64,000 bases of DNA from Paramecium octaurelia. Taxonomy: Eukaryota > Ciliophora > Oligohymenophorea > Peniculida > Parameciidae. The notes under the pieces were generated by a model. The model did not search any database. It saw nothing but the letters and a program-made list of their open reading frames with translations, and had not been told where the DNA came from. The stretch spans positions 567,488 to 631,487 of the forward strand of contig CAJJDP010000022.1 of the NCBI GenBank assembly GCA_905182995.1, read 5' to 3'. Both the position numbers and the translations under genes were made by a program. This document shows, piece after piece, positions 35,612 to 49,425 of this stretch (positions are counted from its first letter, which is position 1; every line of letters starts with the position of its first letter).

Positions 35612-37355
35612 ATGGGTTAAATTTGTATAAAAAGGGCTCGTGAAATGTAATGTTCAAACTAGGAAAGAAATGAAGAGAATTCATATGGTCAATCATTTGA
35701 GGTTTATGAGAAATGTTGTTTAAAATAATCTTTTTAGTATATGTAAGGAAGATAAGAATAGATTATATAATTGATGTAACCTGATCTATATTAAGAGCTT
35801 CAATAACAGATTGAGAAATAAAAAAATAGCACTAAAGAAAGTATATAAATCGTGATGAATGTACAATAACTTAATTATTCCAAGATATTTCTATATTTTA
35901 ATTTTAAAGAAGATGATGTTCAAAGATGCTTTAATCTTCTAAAAACTAATAGTGATTACAAGGAAGATTTGAGATTAATTGGAATTTACAGGGAGTCCTC
36001 TTTAAAATATCATAAAAAAGAGTTGTGTTCATTATGCTCTTAAGAAAATATGGAATGTTATAGCTTAAGATGTTAACATATTTTTTGCAAGGATTGCTGG
36101 CATTAAATGATAGAGATTCAATTATCCGATACTATACCTATAGTATAATGTTTAGAATATTAATGCTTAGAAAGATTGCCTCATTAATTTCTTGAACTTA
36201 ATTAATTATATAAGGAAATATTGGTTAAGAGAATGTTGTACAATGATAGCAATTATACTTGGTGTCCAGGTAAAGTAGAATTATTATTTTAAAGGATTTA
36301 ATTGTTCAAATATTTATAAATTATAGGGTCTTACATTAAAGATCAAATGCCATTGCGGCCTAAAGTTTTGTTCTAAGTGTAAAGTAGAGACTCATTATCC
36401 AATTACTTGTGAAACTTTGAAGGAAATAACATAATACAAGGAATCAAGTTAAAATTGGACAGCATTGGATATTTCTGTGTGTCCTTTTTGCAGCAGGAGT
36501 ATACAGAGAATTCAAGGCTGCATTTAGATGTCATGTGTTTGTGGAAATCACTTTTGTAATAAGTGTTCATAGCCTTGGAATAAAGAACATGGATAAGACT
36601 ATGTTAATTGTTCCTTTGCATCTTATAATAAAAACCCATCTTAAATATTGAACTAAATGAGACAAAATGAATCTGCTATCACTAAGGATATCTTCTAATT
36701 AGAGAGTTACTAATAATAACTCAATAAATAGAATTAGGATTATTAAAGTCATCGACTTTAAAGGAGTTTGAGTAATTTAATAAAATTTAAGTAGTTTGAG
36801 AAAATGTACTAATTTATTTAACTTTTTAGTGTTTTATATTTTACATATTATTTAAATGAAAAATTTAATGATAATAGTTTAGATCATTATTATGAGAAAT
36901 TTTAATTAGAAATTACTAACTATAAAAGAATTTTGGTAAATCAATTATAAGGGGTACTTTTTGATGAGTAAGAAGTCAAAAAGAATGATAAAATTGAATT
37001 CAACCAATTTCTAAATTTAACTTATCAGATGGATTAGAATTTGAAAGTCCAAAGACATTGCTTTAAAAAATAGATTATTGAATTATAACAAGAGAAGCAA
37101 TAGCTAGTATAATGACTTAATTATATTAATATAAGAATTTTTGAGAAATCCTATTACTTATTGAATCCTGTTTTATGGTTTCTATCTGAAATAAAAGCAT
37201 TAGTTTTAATGTTAGTAAGAGCATAAAAGTTGTGTATTAATTTTTTTCATAAAAATGTTAATATTGAATATTATAAAACTTATAATCAAAAAGTAAAACC
37301 GATAATTAATAAATCCTGCAAATCAACAATTAGTGATCAACATTATTAATTCTGA
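35612..37355 (+). CDS. RBR-type E3 ubiquitin ligase
   Basis: Starts MGQICIKRAREMQCSNQE. RING1 is at about residues 135-180 (ELCSLCSQENMECYSLRCQ, HIFCKDCW). The IBR follows: WCPGFNCSNIYKLQG, then IKCHCGLKFCSKCKVETHYP, obtained by removing a 25-nt intron near 36270. RING2 (near 36480): CPFCSRSIQRIQGCIQMSC, VCGNHFCNKCSQPWNKEHG. RBR ligases receive ubiquitin on the RING2 Cys, here the Cys of QMSC, before passing it to substrate. The long helical C-terminus (YQFIQLFSVLYFTYYLNEKF) resembles the Ariadne region loosely. One more intron near 37108 is needed; its 3' border is uncertain. Confidence 0.85.
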
Positions 37356-37451
37356 GTTACAGATGCAAGATCAATTAACTATAACTTAAAGTTGATTATT
37401 AATATTGACATTGAAATACTGAATATAATTATATTTAAATTAATATAAAAT

Positions 37452-40149
<2,698 letters not shown>

Positions 40150-40383
40150 TCATTTTCTTATTCCATTTTTTGACCAAAACAAATATGTCAAAATATTATT
40201 ATTCTGGCTTATTCTTATCTACTTATTTTTGATTTAAAAAATTATTAATATAGATAGGTAGAGTTGTGATTAAATAAATATAGTTATAATTTTGTTTATT
40301 TTTAATTCTCAAAAAGTGGAATAAATTAAATATGAATTGAATCTGCTATGTAAATAGTTGAAGTATTATTTTATATTAAATAA

Positions 40384-41181
40384 ATGAAATTATTTTAAAA
40401 TATTCAATAGGATGTTTAAAGATATGCTGATATTTCTCATATATACGATACAGTCTAAAAAAAAGGATATTTGAATTAAATTGTGAAAGTATTTGAACAT
40501 ACCTTTACTGCTGAAATTAATTTTGCTTAATAAAGTAATATCATTTGATAATTTAAGGATTAAAAGAAGTTATAAATGTAATGGAGAAATAGGGCCAGAA
40601 AATAGAATTCAATGTGTAGTTAAATAGAAATCTAACAATATTCAAATAAAATTTTGACTTGATTGTTTCAACCACAATAAATTAAATTTGGAATAGACTC
40701 ATTAATGAACTCGATTTTTCTAATTATGAATAATAATTGTAAACATCCAATATTGAATTATTACAATCATCTAAGAAGATACAGGATATGACTAAACAAT
40801 CTGTTTCAGAATTTTAAAAGTTTGCATCAAATCAATCAATTTTCAGCAGATCCCCTAGTAAAATGTCTTCTAAGATGATACCATTTAGTGAAATGTCATT
40901 TTAGTCAATTGGCTCTCCTACTACCTTTACAAAAGCCTAACGACAATTAGATAATAGTTTGACAACAAGTTCCCCAGGGGTTGGGAAATATTAGGTAGAT
41001 CAAAGTGAGAAATGTAAGAATAATAAGAAATTTAGTAATTAGAGAGTCATCCCCAAATGCCGCAATTGGAAGAGCTGCTAAAATAAGTTGGATAGATGAA
41101 AAATTAAAGAAAGAAGATTCCTAATCACCTGGTCCTATATATAATCCTGTAAAAACATTTTGCTCTAAAAAGATATAATGA
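40384..41181 (+). CDS. PG-rich (SHIPPO/STPG-like) protein
   Basis: Starts MKLFQNIQQDVQRYADISHI and ends KTFCSKKIQ. A 23-nt intron near 40533 and a 22-nt intron near 41014 are needed. The C-terminal part carries Pro-Gly motifs: SSPGVGKYQVDQSEK and QSPGPIYNPVKTF, with ESSPNAAIGRAAKISWIDEK between, the pattern of sperm-tail PG-rich repeat proteins, which bind ciliary microtubules. The N-terminal 170 residues are helical and unrecognised. Its stop is 10 nt from the stop of the convergent diflavin reductase. Confidence 0.65.
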
Positions 41182-41191
41182 ATATTCAATA

Positions 41192-43030
41192 TCATCCCCA
41201 TAATTCTGTTATTAGCTATTATTTTTGTTCTAACTCGCTTATCTTTTTAAATGCCAAATAAGGTGCAATATTTTCTATTTACTTGTACATATCCTGAATT
41301 CTATTTGTAATGTCTCTACCCATTTATGAAGAACCACAAATATAGATCATTCCTTCCATAGTCAAATGGGAATGTATTTAATTTAAATCCATAATATCTG
41401 TCACATATTATTTTACTTCCTTTCTTGAAAAAGCCACTTTCAAATTACTCAAAGTACCATTCTTCTCATAGTTTTTAAGTTCCTCCTCAAAAAAGTATTC
41501 ATCTTCAGTTCTACAGCCAAATAATAACTCCATATTCCCTTAGAAAGGAGACCTATCTAAGTTATTTTATTCTAAATAATAATCTCTTTCTTAGATCAAG
41601 GCTCTCATCGGTGCCAATCCTGCTCCCGGTCCTATTAATAACACAGGAACCTTAGGGTTTTTTGGGAAGATGAACTTTGACTCTGAAAGATACCCTTTAA
41701 CAATAGATCCTTTTTTTAAGCTTGAGAAGTATTAACTGCAAAGTCCAAGTCTTTTTTCATGCAAAACAAGTTAACTTGCCAAAATATGAACATTTTTTGG
41801 ATATTTCATATTGCTTGATGCTATAGTGAAAAATCTAGGAGTAATTAGAGGACAGATTTCTAATAATTATTCGATAGATAAATTGCGTATGTTGTATTTT
41901 TTTATAACAGTAAGCAAGCTTTCTCTCTTTTTTTGAAAATTTTCTTCATAAAATTCTCTTCCTTCAAAGGATGAAGCTTTCAATAACTCTTCTTTGCTTT
42001 AAATATTGATTGCTAAATTGGATAATTCCATTAATTGCTTTTTAGTTATCAATCCAGTAAAATCACAATATCTAAGTTTATGAATGTTTCAATACTTTCT
42101 TAAATAATTTTAGATTGATATCGGATTTGGAAATGGATGCTTTGATGTTGTGATGACTTCAAACTTCATGTTTTTATCAAATCTAAGTTAATGGCATAAT
42201 TCATTGATATCTTGACTAAAAATAATATAAAAATATTACTCTGAGTTCTAAGGATAGATGGCAATATTGCTAGCTGTTTTATAATTGATATTATCAGCAA
42301 TAAGATCAATAAATAAAGTAGAGTTTCCCAGAGTTGGTTTCTTTTTTAGTTCTTTTATTTCATTGATAGTAAAGGTAATACTAGATTTATACTTTTATGC
42401 CTAATAATCTAAATTTTCAAGATTTTCATTTTCAGGTTCATTTGTATATTTGATCTTTTAAATTGATTATTCGAACTTTTTGGGATCACATGTCTATGCT
42501 GGATATGCTTAAACCAGTGTTTATTCAACTCCTGTGTTTATCCAATTTTGATAATCATTCTCAGTTGTATTTTCAGCTGCATTACCCTTCCCTAAAGCAA
42601 ATAGCCTTTTTGCTCCTAGTTCCTCTAATCTTTTATCTAGTCTAATTCCAAATTAGCAGTAATTCTCATGATTTGTGTTTCCAAGGGCAAATACAATATA
42701 TGACATAGATTTGAATTCATCATTCTTTCTCTCATTAGAAAAAATCCAAGAATTGAATTTTTAAGCATCAGAGGAAGAGGATCCGACTCCATATGTCGAG
42801 ACAAAAAACACCGCCAACTTCTATTAGCTTATTTAGTCAGGTTCAAATTCACTTAGATTAATTACTAAATTTTAGATAACATCCTTACCCTTAGGGAGAA
42901 AGTTCAATTTTCTTGTTTGACTAGCAAATTAGAAGGCCAATCGGCTCGAGTTACCAGATGTAGTACCATAATATATGTAAATCAGGCCTCTGGACTCAAA
43001 AAATGAAGCAGATGATTAACCACAACCCAT
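41192..43030 (-). CDS. Diflavin NADPH reductase with acylation-type N-terminus
   Basis: Starts MGCGQSSASFFESRG (Gly2, Cys3, Ser6: myristoyl/palmitoyl signal), then a flavodoxin domain: LIYIYYGTTSGNSSRLAFQF, FVSTYGVGSSSSDAQKF and YIVFALGNTNHENYCQF. The second half is a ferredoxin-reductase-type FAD/NADPH module: PVLLIGPGAGLAPMRALI-like region near 41610 (visible as VPVLLIGPGAGLAPM) and C-terminal VAFSRKEVKQYVTDIMDLN, MIYICGSSQMGRDI and EELWG-like end. Such enzymes pass electrons from NADPH via FAD and FMN to haem or Fe-S partners (P450 reductase, NDOR1/Tah18 and relatives). About 600 residues, nearest NDOR1 in length, but lipid-anchored rather than soluble by prediction. Some inner introns were not resolved. 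Confidence 0.82.
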
Positions 43031-43119
43031 TTTTAAAATAAGATTTTCAAATAAATTTAATCGAACAATATTATTTGCTTATATACTATTTTTTTATAAA
43101 TATAATTTAACGTAATTTA

Positions 43120-43842
43120 ATGAGTGCACTTATCCTTTCATATCCAAAATAACAAGCCATGTACAATCCTGAAAAGCCAGCCATACTGCTTGAAGGAAAT
43201 ATTCAAAAAACCATAAAAGAAGTCAAATAATCACCTCAACTAGATGTGGTTGATAGACTATATTAACAAGATGAAAAAAAGAAGAATAAAATCAAATAAT
43301 TATAACAAGAAAAAGATAGTTCCCTGACCCCTAAATAGAAATCATATGTCAATAAACAGTCACAGAAGCTTTTAAATAATTTGTAGCTAAAGCCATTCTT
43401 ACAACGATAGGAGGAAGTATGGTAAGAGAAAAGGATGAAAGAGGAATTTTAAAAACTATTAGTAGCTCAAGAGGAGGATTAAATTCAAAGAAATATAATC
43501 ATTCCTACAAGATCTCATTCTTAGTTTATAAAGGATTCCTAAAATTGGGTTTAGTATAAAGAATAAAAAAAATAAAACCTCCTTGAGGAAAGAAACATTC
43601 AAAATGAACACTCATTTAAACCTGTATTAAATCTAAAATCTTTGCAGATTGCAGAAGAAAAAATGAAAAAAAGTGGGCTAAATTAAGTTGATAAAGTGGA
43701 TCGACTATCGATGCCTAAAAGAGACAGTTTACCTAATTAAAAGGAAAATTACAATCATAGTCCTTGTATTAACCCAAAATCAAGGATGATAGTGGAAAAA
43801 AACAAATAACAAAGAAGTAAGTCGCCTTGGAATCGGAAATGA
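43120..43842 (+). CDS. Hypothetical Lys/Gln-rich protein
   Basis: Continuous frame of 240 codons from MSALILSYPKQQAMYNPEKP to SKSPWNRK. It is highly charged and probably coiled in the middle (VWQEKRMKEEFQKLLVAQEE), with FKPVLNLKSL and SPCINPKSRM near the end, the FxPxxN-type motifs seen in ciliary/cytoskeletal proteins of ciliates. An inner ATG at 43159 is an alternative start. No domain recognised. The start is 89 nt from the divergent diflavin reductase start. Confidence 0.62.
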
Positions 43843-44056
43843 TTCCATAAATCAATTTTGCTTTTATTTTATAAATCTCATGATATCAATAATTATAATA
43901 TTCTTAGATATATAAAAAGAGTATTACATTTATTTCTTAAAATAAATAATTAAGAAATGAATACCTTATTCTTTGTTAAAATTTTGTTATTACTTTTGAA
44001 TATTTTTTGAATAAATTACTTAAGTATTTAACATTTGAGTATAAATAAATAAATTA

Positions 44057-45546
44057 ATGAATAATTTATTGGCTATCTTGCTAATTACATTAAGTGTAAT
44101 AAATGCATTTGAATTGGATGTATATAGAATGGTTGGCATTGAATAAGATCAATTTTGGAGTGGAAGCAAAATAGCTTCTTTCTAATTGCTCACTACTCAT
44201 TGGTCAGAATTATCAACAAGAAAAGTGGCATTAATTAAATTTTCAGAAATAAATCCTAATTCAATTTCTGAATTACTCACAAACAAACCAAATGGTGTTT
44301 TGATAATTTTGGATCAATTGTCTCAAGATAACGAATCCTAAATTTGGGATCTAATCACAAATAATTTGGGTATTTAAATTATTGAATGTAGGTCCTAAGG
44401 GAGCAACAATCCCCATTTATTTTACTTATGAATCTGAGAATATTAATAATCACTATAAGGAAATTCAAAGTTAAACAGAATAAGAATATTAATTGTAGGT
44501 CACTAGTGTGGATCAAAAATAAGTGTTAACTTTAGAGGACTCTTATGTAAATTAAATATCTAAAATATTAGAATTTATTAGAAAGCATATCTAACTTTAA
44601 GTAAAACAATCCATCTACATTAATTGTGTTAGGAATAGATGAAAATTTACCATCGGCTGAAATAACAATACCAATCGATAGGTTTGGAATTCAATCATCC
44701 ATCTTCTTTAAGATAGCTAGAGAATTTAAGTATTAACAAAGATTAAAGTACATATCATTGTCATTAAATTAGTCGAAATATAATCTTTTATGTTTCAACT
44801 TCCTCATCCTTAGGTGAATATGGCCTAAAGTAATTCTATAAGAAATAGGAATATCAAAGAATCCTATCTACTATAGATACCATAATAATCTTAGACTAAA
44901 TTAGATAAAATGAAAAACTACACGTTGAAGTCAGCCCTTAACTTTTAAATTAAGTTTAAGCATCATTGACTGAAAGCGATGCAACATTTGAGGAAGCTGA
45001 AACTACAAATATTTAAAATAAAGAAATAGATACCATCAGAATATATACTCAAAAATAACTATAAATATTGACTAAATAAAATTCGACAAAAGTACAAGAC
45101 AATTAATTACAAATAATCAATTTAGTTAGTTAATTGATTGACGGCAAACCTTATGAACAATAACATTAGGACTAATTATTTGATGAGGCATTGAGTTAAT
45201 TTATTAATACAACTAATAGACATCCAGCCAATCTGTAAAAGGACTCAAAATTCATTATTGATTTCAACTCTGTAAATTTGTTATATAATACAATAGTTAC
45301 TCAGATAATTATTTAAACATACAACTAAAATGCAGTATGTAGTGAAGGATAGGAAATTCTTTACATCATCTCAGTTAAAAGCATAAATTATTAAGTTTTA
45401 TTCAGCCTTTATTGATTTGTATCTCATCTTAGGAGTGGGTGCATGGTTAGTTGTTATTTATGCAATAACAAAAGTAAATATTATATTTATTTTAGTATGT
45501 TCCATTATTTAGTGTTGAATAGAATGCTAATAAAAAAAGAAAGTGA
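44057..45546 (+). CDS. NCLN: Nicalin homologue (ER membrane M28-like protein)
   Basis: Begins with a signal peptide, MNNLLAILLITLSVINAFEL, then FELDVYRMVGIEQDQFWSGS as in nicalin. Further matches: NGVLIILDQL, GATIPIYFTYE, STLIVLGIDE, FFKIAREF, YNLLFYVSTSSSLGEYGLKQ and, at the end, a single membrane helix DLYLILGVGAWLVVIYAIT and a basic tail ending NANKKRK. Nicalin is an M28-peptidase-like ER protein without the full zinc site; with TMEM147 and NOMO it forms the BOS part of the multipass translocon. Introns: 22 nt near 44367, 25 nt near 44548, about 25 nt near 44751 and others near 45380 and 45477. Nicastrin is the alternative, but the tail fits nicalin better. Confidence 0.75.
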
Positions 45547-45595
45547 TTTATTTATCGATGTAAATAAATTTTATTTGTTATAATTTTATTAAAAA

Positions 45596-46823
45596 ATGGG
45601 AAATCTCTAAACTCTGATAAATTACCATGCACCATTAAACTACGCCTAAGATTTAAATGAATAGATTATAGATTAAGGAATGCTAGAACACCCAGGCTTA
45701 GGTTAAATTTAACTGTGGAAAATCAAGGAAACTAATTTACCTCCGCTATTTTCATTTGTAAAATATTGAGCTACTTTTTAGCACGTACACATATTTGAAA
45801 AAGACTCATCAATTATTGACATCCACAATTTTCGCAGTTCACTCCAACATCCTAATTTGATTGAGTATTTTGCCTGTACAAGTTCAAAGGCTTTAAATAT
45901 TGGCAAAGTCTAATCTTAACAATTCTTTTTTGCTTACTACTAAAAGACATTAAAGGAACATATTTAATCAACCACCATGACTGAGGTCCAAATTTGGAAG
46001 GTAACAAATATATACGATTTTCATAGATTATTGAACAAATAGTGGATGTTATGGTATTTTTGTAAAGAAGGAATAGATATCATGGGAACATCAATTCATA
46101 ATCAATATTCATAACTGATAATCTACATATCAAACTATTAGATAAGATAGGGCAACACCCTAATAGAAACTCGATAAAAGATGATGTGCATGATTTAGGA
46201 ATTCTAGTAATAGAACTCCTAACCAAAAGAAGTAATTTATGCATAATACTCTAGCAAATTAATTAAATTTTATTTCATAAATAAAAAATTTATATGGAAA
46301 ATTCACTTTATAATTATTATAATTGGTTGCAAAAATGATAGATGAAAATCCTGATAAGCGACCAGACTTTATTTAAATCTAAAATATGGTTACAAATAGA
46401 TTCAAAGAACCAATATCTTTGAATAATCTAGAAAAAAATGCAGATCAAAATATATTGACTCAAAGAATTCCAACTTGGGCGTAGTCGTAAAATGATGAAA
46501 TGAAATCTACTTAGGAATAGTCTCTTTTGAGAAGTCAATATCCTTGTTTGTTATCTCACAAATCTGCCATTCCTTCAACAATTTTAAGATGCAATACCCT
46601 TCAAAATTTATAGGGTAAGCACCCAAATATTGCATCACCTTCTAAGGTTACGAATCCATTATCAACACCACGTAAGATCTTTTCGGGTTAGATGCCACAA
46701 AATTCTACTACTGCCTATAGAGAAAGTCCTTAAAGTATTAATTCACTTCAATATTTAGATTTAAGGAACTTAGATAATTAGTTCACTCCGAAGAATTTAG
46801 AATTCAATTTTTAAATACTTTGA
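45596..46823 (+). CDS. Pseudokinase, SCY1-like type, Met-Gly start
   Basis: Starts MGNLQTLINYHAPLNYAQDL (Gly2, Thr6: possible myristoylation). Kinase-fold features: HPNLIEYFACTSSKALNIG, catalytic loop RYHGNINSQSIFI (Asp replaced, HGN in place of HRD), KLLDKIG where DFG is expected, DVHDLGILVIELLTKR, and AKMIDENPDKRPDFIQIQNM as subdomain XI. The N-lobe Lys and catalytic Asp are not recognisable, so it is predicted inactive. Introns: 24 nt near 45754, 26 nt near 45993 and 23 nt near 46232; each restores conserved blocks. The C-terminal 150 residues are Ser/Pro/Asn-rich. Confidence 0.8.
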
Positions 46824-46983
46824 ATTGATGAAATTATTATTCTAAATTTTAATTATTCACTAACTCCAATCTTTAATTTGTTTACCTCTGAAATTTAATT
46901 AAATTTTATAAATACTACTCTGAAAAAAATAAAGTAATTCTAATTTTCATGTGTTAAAAAAAAATAATTAATATATATATTTT

Positions 46984-47918
46984 ATGACAACATAATCTGG
47001 CCCATTTTCTACTCCTGCTTTTATTATTAAGCTCTACGATATTTTGGACGAATAGGTAGACTCTATGCATTGATATAAGAATTAGGTGTAATTTAACTAA
47101 ATTATCAAATGGAGCGACGATGGAGAGTATTTTATTGTATTATAACCTAAATTGATGGAGAATGAAATCCTATTGCAATACTTCAAACACAATCATTATT
47201 AATCCTTTCTAAGGTAACTCAACATGTATGAATTTATCAAAGCCAGAAACTCAGAAAATTATGAGATATTTAGTCATCCCTTCTTCAAACGAGGCAATAA
47301 GTAAGACATAATTGATGATGTAGGAAACAATTGTCCTTAATCAAACGTAATCCGATTAAAACCAAATGCAAAGTCAAGAAAGAATTGAAGTCAGCTGTAA
47401 AGTAATATGATTTTTAAAAATAAATGGATTCAGAATTATTATTTTTAAAATAAAGATAAACTAAATTTGAAACCCAATTTTAAGAAATAATCTCACAAAA
47501 TGAATAAATTATGGATCAGCATAAACAAATTTGGCAAGAACTAAGCAATTCCAAAAAAACACTTGATGTTAAAATTGATAGAATAAGTTATTTACTTAGC
47601 TTCATAATCCAATAATAAGGAATCAATAACTAGGACTCCATAGAAATGCTAAACTAGATTTAGTGTAAACCAAAACAAGAATATTAACCAGTGGAATCAT
47701 TGTCTCCGCTATTAAAAATGATGCAGAATCAAATGACATGGAACTTAAAAGTACCCACTCAGTTGGGCACCTTTAGTCCAGTATATAATGAATAAGGTAT
47801 GATATATCCATAATATCTCAAAAATTTAGCCTATTCACCTCTGGCCATAAGGAGCTAAGAAAGTCTTGATAGTTACTAAAGTTTAAGTCCCTTCTACTAA
47901 TAATTCAAAGACTAGTGA
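46984..47918 (+). CDS. Heat-shock factor (HSF-type transcription factor)
   Basis: Starts MTTQSGPFSTPAFIIKLYDI. A 30-nt intron after DILDEQ leads to IIKWSDDGEYFIVLQPKLME, then LLQYFKHNHYQSFLRQLNMY, EFIKARNSENYEIFSHPFFK and RGNKQDI, a complete HSF winged-helix domain; the recognition helix is NHYQSFLRQLNMY. A coiled-coil trimerisation region follows (SELLFLKQRQTKFETQFQEI). HSFs bind inverted nGAAn sites and activate stress genes. The C-terminus is Gln/Ser-rich, ending SPFYQQFKDQ. About 300 residues. Rest of the frame is open without further introns. Confidence 0.92.
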
Positions 47919-48155
47919 TCATATAACATAACTTTATTAATTAATGATTAACATAGTTCATCTAAATGTATATATGAAAGTATTGTTTATCAATTTGTAT
48001 GGTCATAGTTATACTATTTTAATTGCAATTCATATTTATAATGAGTTGATAGAGTCAGTTTTAATAAGAATATCTCTACACTTTCATAAGTTGAAAGATT
48101 TTAATAGTTAATATTATTTCTGAATAAATAAATCAGTAATAATAAAATTATTTTA

Positions 48156-48659
48156 ATGAGTCGTTCTAATTTGAGTAGTCCTTAATAGAGAAAAGTTTAA
48201 TTAAATTAAGTAGGCATTGACAGAAAATTTAGATTAAAAAGATTAACTAATTCATTGAAAGAAAACTAATTTACGTATCTTCTATTCGGTTTTAAAGCAG
48301 ATGAAAGATAGGAAAATCTTTATATAAAAGAGTTTCAAAGATAAATATCAAATACTCATTCATTAGGTGTTATGAATATTGCTGATTTATGGTCGAATAA
48401 ATAAATTAATAGGTTCATAGAAATATAAAATTTCTCTAAAGATAAATTCTTACTTTCTTAATTGTCAAAGTAGAGAATTAGGATTAAAATGGAAAAGCAA
48501 GAATTACCAGTTTAATTACATTATGAAAAAACTAAAGGCCAAAAATTGACGCTTCAAGAAATTCTCGATAAAGCTAATAAGGAACACTATGAAAATAGCG
48601 ATCTGAAATCTAGAATACGAAAATTGATCACACAAAGGACTCATTCTGAAAATATATGA
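48156..48659 (+). CDS. Hypothetical protein, about 167 aa (copy 1)
   Basis: Continuous frame MSRSNLSSPQQRKVQLNQVG to TQRTHSENI, Lys/Gln-rich with no membrane segment. Segments FTYLLFGFKADERQENLYIK and GQKLTLQEILDKANKEHYEN look folded, but no family is recognised. Convergent with CFAP96, 22 nt between stops. An identical copy is at 49503; probably one gene in the real chromosome. Confidence 0.6.
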
Positions 48660-48681
48660 TAAAATAAATAAATAAAATGTT

Positions 48682-49424
48682 TCAAATCCTCGTAGTACCT
48701 CCACTTTTATTTCTTAATTTTTCAGTTACACTTGGACATGGTCTAGCAAATGTCCCATTTGAATTAGGCCTCCATGGTCTTTCAAAAGTATCAGTTTTTA
48801 ATAATTTTGAGAAAGTATTTTATTTTGTTTTTGGTATTGGAGCTCCTTCTTCAACATATTAAAAGATTTCAAAAGTTCCTTAAAATCCAGATTTATTTTT
48901 ATTAGGTGGCCTAAAAGAAACCCCTGTATATCTTGGACGCTAAACTTTTTCTTGATTCTTGATATAATGAATTAATTAAATACATATCCTGCTCCATCTA
49001 ACAGTTCTCCATCAGATGTAAAAGGGCGATTTCCATGACTAGTTGAAACAAATCTGATGGTTCCTGGTAAGAATTTGCTCTTATATTTAAGTCTCTCTGA
49101 CCTATCTAATTCTTCTTATCTATCGTATGGGTCAGGGATATATTCATAATTTCCAAACAAGGTATTTATTGTTGTTCTTCCCACTCCTTTTTTTGCTGGA
49201 TTTGTTTAAAAATTTCTAGCTTAAGTGATAACCTCTCCTGATGCTTTTCTAGTATTGTACCTTTTATCTTCGTATTCTTTCAAATGCTAAAATTCGGAGT
49301 GTTTTCTAAATAAATATGATACCTATAGAGGTACATAGATTTAGATTTATCAGTGGGTTTAAAGCTATGAGGATTTGTTACTGCCATTTCTCTTTCTTTT
49401 TGATAAATTTATTTTGCCTTAAAG
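48682..49424 (-). CDS. CFAP96: CFAP96, 3' part only (copy 1, truncated at the N)
   Basis: Identical to the last part of the full gene at 50029-51068 but cut at the single N at 49425, so it lacks the N-terminal portion. Described under the complete copy. It is most likely an assembly duplicate, not a pseudogene. Confidence 0.75.
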
Positions 49425-49425
49425 N
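49425..49425. other. Single undetermined base at a contig join
   Basis: The only N in the window. It sits exactly between the two identical 1,346-nt copies, which marks it as a join between two pieces of assembly. Confidence 0.9.

Larger units (their letters stand above)
48079..49424. repeat. Direct repeat, copy 1 of 2 (1,346 nt)
   Basis: The sequence from CACTTTCATAAG at 48079 to GCCTTAAAG at 49424 recurs at 49426-50771, offset by 1,347, apparently without differences. The two copies meet at a single N (49425). Identity including non-coding and synonymous sites, and an N exactly at the junction, point to an unmerged overlap of contig ends rather than a biological duplication. Confidence 0.9.

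Noticed and set aside
48677-48862. Plus-strand frame MFQILVVPPLLFLNFS resembling a signal peptide (and its copy at 50024)
   Set aside because: It is antisense to the C-terminus of CFAP96, whose minus-strand frame carries family motifs.
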